Origin: Pseudomonadota bacterium | GTDB taxonomy: Bacteria; Pseudomonadota; Alphaproteobacteria; UBA8366; GCA-2717185 | DNA length: 25,825 bases | Assembly: GCA_027619655.1 (NCBI GenBank) | Contig: JAQCHR010000004.1 | Location: forward strand, 1 to 25,825 | Reading direction: 5' to 3' | Part shown: positions 24,623 to 25,825 of the stretch, piece after piece | How positions within the stretch are numbered: the stretch's first letter is position 1 | How the letters are laid out: each line of letters starts with the position of its first letter | Program-made: the position numbers and the translations under genes | The notes under the pieces: generated by a model | What the model was told of the DNA's origin: nothing | Seen by the model: the letters and a program-made list of their open reading frames with translations, nothing else | The model's database searches: none

Positions 24623-25825
24623 TCAGACCGTCGTGTCGGTACGCAGCGATTCCAGGAAATCGAGCTTCGGTTTCAACAGGTCCGTTCCCGCCCGGGCGAC
24701 CTTCCCGATTTCCATATAGGCGCCGGAACCGGCATCGAAGCCCGGCCAGTACGGCAGGCCCGGGCCGTTGGGGTCGCCATGGGCGGCGAAATTCGTCCAG
24801 TAGCCGATCATGGTTTCGGACAGCTTGCGATCTTCCGTGTTCGGATAGGGGCCGAACTGGCCGCATTTGACGCCGCTGCCGAAGATATAGGGGATTTCCG
24901 CGCCATGATGCGCACCCATCTTCCTGCCGCCGCGCCATGGTGGCACGCGGGTGAAGAAATAGGACCAGTTCGGAATTCCGGCCCGTGACAGCAACAGGGC
25001 ATGGCTGCGCGCCGGCAGGGCCATGCGCTGGTCGGTCGACAGGCGGGCAATGGCGTCCGGCGCCTCGGCATCGCTTGCCGCAGGATACTGATCGAAGATC
25101 GCAGCGGCCTCATCGCCGAACTTACGGGCCAGGAATGCGCGGTATTTGTCCACCGTGTCGAAACGGTCCGCTTCCATCTGGGTGAACATCGTGCCTTCAT
25201 CGGCATTGACCCCGGTGATCATCGGCACCCGGTGGATTTTGCCATCGGCATAGAGCCGGCGCGGGTCATCCGGAATGACCCAGCCATCGACGATGGGGTT
25301 GTTGTCCAGCGTCACGGCGTCGCACAGTTCCTGCCAGGGCTCCGCCCGCAGCGCCGCCAGTGGGTCCGCTGCAGAATCGCAGCCCAGCTTGGCCGCGATC
25401 TCCAGCCCCGCCGCCTCGCGTTCCGCCAGCGGCAGGCTGACATCGCGCAAGGCGCCGCTTTGGCAGATGCCGCGGTCGAACAGCCCTGCCGCCAGCGGCG
25501 ACGCCAGCAGGACGGCGACACTGCGGCTGCCGGCGGATTCGCCAAAGACCGTGACGTTCCCGGCATCGCCGCCAAACGCAGCGATGTTCCTGCGCACCCA
25601 GCGCAGCGCCGCGATCTGGTCCATCAGCGCATAATTGCCGGACGCATTATGCCCGGACGCCGCCGTCAGCGCCGGATGCGCGAAACTGCCCAGCACGTTG
25701 AGCCGGTAGTTGAACGTGACCACGACAACACCGGCCTTCGACAGGTTCACCGCGTTGTACATCGGGTTGTCCGGCGCGCCGTCCCGGAAGGCGCCGCCAT
25801 AGATCCAGACCATCACCGGCGGCTT
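24623..25825 (-). CDS. type-B carboxylesterase/lipase, N-terminus outside the window
   Basis: Alpha/beta-hydrolase of the carboxylesterase/cholinesterase family; 400 residues are visible and the frame is still open at the window edge (KPPVMVWIYGGAF), so roughly the first hundred residues are missing. Seen in order: the oxyanion-hole WIYGGAF, NVLGSFAHPAL, NYALMDQIAALRWVRRNIAA, nucleophile elbow TVFGESAGS, the acidic residue in VNADEGTMF, and the catalytic His in GAHHGAEIPYIFG. Ends with WPGFD and LDFLESLR typical for bacterial members. Hydrolyses carboxylic esters; substrate and cellular location cannot be judged without the N-terminus. Convergent with the GST-like gene. Confidence 0.92.
   Translation of the reverse strand, partial: KPPVMVWIYGGAFRDGAPDNPMYNAVNLSKAGVVVVTFNYRLNVLGSFAHPALTAASGHNASGNYALMDQIAALRWVRRNIAAFGGDAGNVTVFGESAGSRSVAVLLASPLAAGLFDRGICQSGALRDVSLPLAEREAAGLEIAAKLGCDSAADPLAALRAEPWQELCDAVTLDNNPIVDGWVIPDDPRRLYADGKIHRVPMITGVNADEGTMFTQMEADRFDTVDKYRAFLARKFGDEAAAIFDQYPAASDAEAPDAIARLSTDQRMALPARSHALLLSRAGIPNWSYFFTRVPPWRGGRKMGAHHGAEIPYIFGSGVKCGQFGPYPNTEDRKLSETMIGYWTNFAAHGDPNGPGLPYWPGFDAGSGAYMEIGKVARAGTDLLKPKLDFLESLRTDTTV

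Overview
The window is about 26 kb of dense, GC-rich DNA from a free-living proteobacterium, most likely an alphaproteobacterium of Rhodospirillales/Rhizobiales type. This rests on recognisable proteins: a RibH2-type lumazine synthase like the Brucella/Mesorhizobium one, a plant/alpha-type glutamate-cysteine ligase, UbiA and UbiD for ubiquinone, and GreB. Gaps between genes are short. No tRNA, rRNA, CRISPR array, insertion sequence or prophage was seen.

Layout. (1) 27-4048: ribH2 on the minus strand, divergent from a GcvA-like LysR regulator that precedes a class III CoA-transferase, a CitE-type lyase and a VOC protein. This looks like a LysR-controlled operon for a dicarboxylate via its CoA ester. 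(2) 4029-7140: a small secreted Cys-rich protein, htpG with a terminator, and a divergent pcm. (3) 7227-13821: a compact seven-gene operon: LuxE-like acyl-protein synthetase, LuxC-like acyl reductase, a complete NitT/TauT-type ABC importer (ATPase, permease, binding protein), an SDR and a class II aldolase/decarboxylase. There is no luciferase, so the Lux fatty-acid-reductase pair appears to serve uptake and metabolism of an unknown carboxylate. (4) 13829-17272, minus strand: ubiD, an amidase-signature protein and greB. (5) 17335-18957: an unrecognised conserved protein and an EamA/DMT transporter. (6) 18968-21508, minus strand: an endonuclease/exonuclease/phosphatase-family gene interrupted by one in-frame TAG, ubiA, and a GFA-domain protein. 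(7) 21594-24548: rsmE, gshA and a GST-like gene. (8) 24623 to the end: a type-B carboxylesterase whose N-terminus lies outside the window.

The most striking observation is the GST-like gene at 23853-24548. From a strong ribosome-binding site and ATG it reads 12 codons and then meets TGA exactly where the family carries its catalytic Cys (x-P-W-V-Q-R motif). The remaining 218 codons are open and clearly GST-like. A hairpin that fits a bacterial SECIS element starts at that TGA. I therefore read it as a selenocysteine-containing GST-like protein, which a standard gene caller would truncate to a GTG start at 23910. It sits next to the glutathione synthesis gene gshA. The second point of interest is the luciferase-free luxE-luxC-ABC-SDR-aldolase operon. 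The third is the single amber codon in an otherwise intact nuclease gene.
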